The notes beneath the pieces were generated by a model. The model had not been told where the DNA came from and did no database searches. It saw only the letters and a program-made list of their open reading frames with translations. A DNA stretch of 64,000 nt, taken from Actinomadura syzygii. Lineage in GTDB: Bacteria > Actinomycetota > Actinomycetes > Streptosporangiales > Streptosporangiaceae. The position numbers and the translations under genes were made by a program. The stretch's first letter is position 1; each line of letters opens with the position of its first letter. Shown one piece after another: positions 63,301 through 64,000 of this stretch. The DNA is taken from the NCBI RefSeq assembly GCF_008085905.1, contig NZ_VSFF01000012.1:372001-436000 (forward strand). The letters run 5' to 3'.

Positions 63301-63668
63301 CCCTCGCCGAGGAGGACGGCGACCTCGACGCCGCCCTCGACTGGCACACGAGGGCCTTCACCGACCTCCAGAACGACGCGCTGATGGGCAATCCCGCGCT
63401 GGCCACCATGGTCGAGGGCCTCGCGGCGTGCGCCGCCGCGCGCGGCGCCTGCGTCCGGGCAGCGGAACTGCTCGGCACCGCCCACACCTTGCACGGCTTC
63501 CGCGACGTGACGTCCTACGACGAGGAGCGGACGCATGCCTACGTCACGTCCGTCCTCGGACCGGACGCGTTCGCCGCCGCGTACGAGCGGGGCCGCCAGG
63601 TCACCCGCGAGGACGTGTTCGCCGCTGGCGTCGACCTCGTCCGGTCGACCGCGCCCGAACCCGTCTGA
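60390..63668 (+). CDS. AfsR/SARP-family regulator with STAND ATPase
   Basis: The 1092-residue regulator has an N-terminal OmpR-type winged helix (about 1-85, MRIGILGTLDVRD and GNALQALVSRLRG). A BTAD domain follows (about 90-240, ending LADRLGVDPSPELSAVHL). The NB-ARC-like ATPase (about 270-600) has Walker A GPGGAGKT (302-309), VVVLDNCEHVLD as Walker B and LATSREPLGI. A long tetratricopeptide-type helical half fills the C-terminus. AfsR-like proteins switch on secondary metabolism or nearby genes when the sensor half binds a ligand. GTG 60390 follows GGGGGA. The adjacent ABC permease may be a target. Confidence 0.92.
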   Translation: MRIGILGTLDVRDETARPVEVSGPRLRVLLVRLAAEAGRPVSVGRLLDDLWDGAPPSGGGNALQALVSRLRGVAGRDLVEHGPAGYRLGIDPAEVDAVAFERDVVAARAEDDPARRAHLLRAALRLWRGPALADAADAAFAAAPIARLEELRLAAVEDRVDAELAAGLPVPPVADLEPLAAANPLRERLRGQLMRALYAAGRQADALEVFEETRRALADRLGVDPSPELSAVHLSILRRDPVAGRAAEPPEPVAPPAAPPDVSRPATRTNLPAQLTSFVGREEESRRVGKLLRETRLVTLTGPGGAGKTRLAGESAAALVEETPDGVWFVPLAPVSDPADVVQAVLVALAVPETVRPVETRVVPRPLERLTDFLAAKRMVVVLDNCEHVLDATARLADHVLAQAPGVRMLATSREPLGITGESLCPVPSLPLPDADVADPAEALGFASVRLFGDRAAAVRPGFAVDAETVADVVEICRALDGIPLAIELAAARLRSLTPGQVAARLGDRFRLLTGGSRTALPRHRTLRAVVDWSWDLLDDVERTVLRRLSVFAGGATPDAAVDVCGLPAPDAPEPQDVIDVIAALVEKSLVMADGDAEVRYRLLETVRVYAGERLEEAGEAPRVRSAHAAHLVALAERAEPELRRRDQLRWTERLAAERGNVTVAFRHVVDTGDGETGLRLVAALVWFWVLRDMEMEAGHWAVAVRDMVGDDPPPGLEEQHALCVISAKIIKEMTRDVGPTRESLNAVFEAVAEALPERPLHPVLALMESASALLSGDLDEIRRRLRRIEDHPDPWVRAVSHTLLAHMAINTGHIDEAAAEAADGYARFRDLGDRFGMILVLSGMMQVAMARGEPAEAVALGEEAYGYATMGVSPEQGASILAQLGRARAERGDFAQARDDVERAMAQMERIGELADAAGASLQLCEMDLKGGDRAAARAHAARARHWTEPRGHRPDFAQAVRRTLSRLGSLAEEDGDLDAALDWHTRAFTDLQNDALMGNPALATMVEGLAACAAARGACVRAAELLGTAHTLHGFRDVTSYDEERTHAYVTSVLGPDAFAAAYERGRQVTREDVFAAGVDLVRSTAPEPV

Positions 63669-63696
63669 CCCGTCCGCCGCTCTAGGGGCCGGGAAC

Positions 63697-63744
63697 GCGA
63701 GAAGGCGAGGCGCCCCCGTTCGGGTCATGCCTCGCCTTCTTCGC
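63697..63744. terminator. terminator between the AfsR-like gene and the ABC permease gene
   Basis: GAAGGCGAGGC pairs perfectly with GCCTCGCCTTC over 11 bp, extended by further pairs across a one-base bulge, around a 17-nt loop. It lies between two convergent genes and is followed by TTCGCTTGCC. Confidence 0.8.
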
Positions 63745-63769
63745 TTGCCTCGGCCCTCCGGGGCGGACG

Positions 63770-64000
63770 TCAGGCCCTCCGCGAATACATCCGCATGGCC
63801 AGCGGGAAAGTGACCGCGACGATTCCGGCCGCCCACGCGAGCGTGTACCAGACGTGGTTTCCGACCGGTCCGCCGACCATCAGCGCCCGCATCGACTCCG
63901 CGAGGTGCGTGACCGGGTTGACCTTCGTCCACGCTTCGAGCCATCCCGGCATCGTGGACGTGTCCGGCACCAGGATGCTGCTCCCGAAGGTCAGCGGCAT
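63770..64000 (-). CDS. ABC-2 type permease, DrrB-like, C-terminal part (runs off the window)
   Basis: Only the last 76 residues are present. GSSILVPDTSTMPGWLEAWTKVNPVTHLAESMRALMVGGP is the typical loop before the final helix in DrrB-type multidrug export permeases. A last transmembrane segment (YTLAWAAGIVAVTFPLAM) and a basic RMYSRRA end follow. The ATPase partner would lie beyond the window edge. The start codon is not in the window. Confidence 0.85.
   Translation of the reverse strand: MPLTFGSSILVPDTSTMPGWLEAWTKVNPVTHLAESMRALMVGGPVGNHVWYTLAWAAGIVAVTFPLAMRMYSRRA

Overview
The window is chromosomal DNA from a high-G+C actinomycete. Nearly every codon ends in G or C, GTG starts are frequent, and there are two paired clpP genes. 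The backbone order is tig-clpP1-clpP2-clpX, valS-folC-DUF4233-ndk-mreBCD-PBP2-rodA, then rne-rplU-rpmA-obg-proB-proA and nadD-rsfS. This is the synteny of Streptomyces and its relatives. The CBM2-FnIII-GH18 chitinase, the AfsR-like regulator and the GTG-rich gene starts suggest a filamentous Streptosporangiales-type organism such as Actinomadura. The genus is an inference.

Region by region. 1-800: a visibly less G+C-rich end with two small ORFs abutting the 3' end of tRNA-Gly(TCC), then tRNA-Pro(TGG). 818-3574: a stand-alone alanyl-tRNA synthetase with an unusual leader that contains two crossing inverted repeats and an overlapping upstream ORF. 3622-9903: accessory genes, namely an HxlR regulator with divergent YceI, a secreted chitinase, a MarR/cupin divergent pair with twin operators, and a NarL-type two-component system. 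10154-18793: Tex with a Gly/Gln/Arg-rich tail, a membrane transporter, trigger factor, and the ClpP1P2-ClpX protease. 19173-21113: a VOC protein and a second NarL-type two-component system. 21283-30091: valS, a secreted-domain membrane protein, a FolC-like Mur-ligase paralogue head to head with true folC, DUF4233, a multi-pass membrane protein and ndk. 30616-36545: the elongasome operon mreB-mreC-mreD-PBP2-rodA, with stop/start overlaps or very short gaps from mreC onward. 36614-48028: the radical SAM pair, RNase E/G, L21, L27, Obg and the proline genes proB-proA. 48111-54202: a Tat-exported metallophosphoesterase, an M48 protease, a phenylacetate-CoA ligase, nadD, rsfS and a histidine phosphatase. 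54281-55617: two identical tRNA-Ala(GGC) genes bracketing two small genes. 55771-64000: a giant S9 peptidase/S12 beta-lactamase-fold fusion, a BaeRF-type protein, an AfsR-like STAND regulator and the end of a DrrB-type ABC permease.

How the genes work together. Trigger factor with ClpP1P2/ClpX covers nascent-chain folding and turnover. The mre-PBP2-RodA block builds lateral wall. RNase E/G, L21, L27, Obg and RsfS cover RNA decay and ribosome assembly. ProB and ProA make the first steps of proline synthesis. NadD makes NAD.

The strongest unexplained signals are: the alaS leader (alternative pairings plus an uORF); three copies of a GNRA-capped GC hairpin element with paired changes in both arms, downstream of clpX, ndk and tRNA-Ala; the S9-S12 double serine-hydrolase fusion; and the FolC-like paralogue. 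I saw no CRISPR array, rRNA, intact insertion sequence or phage module.
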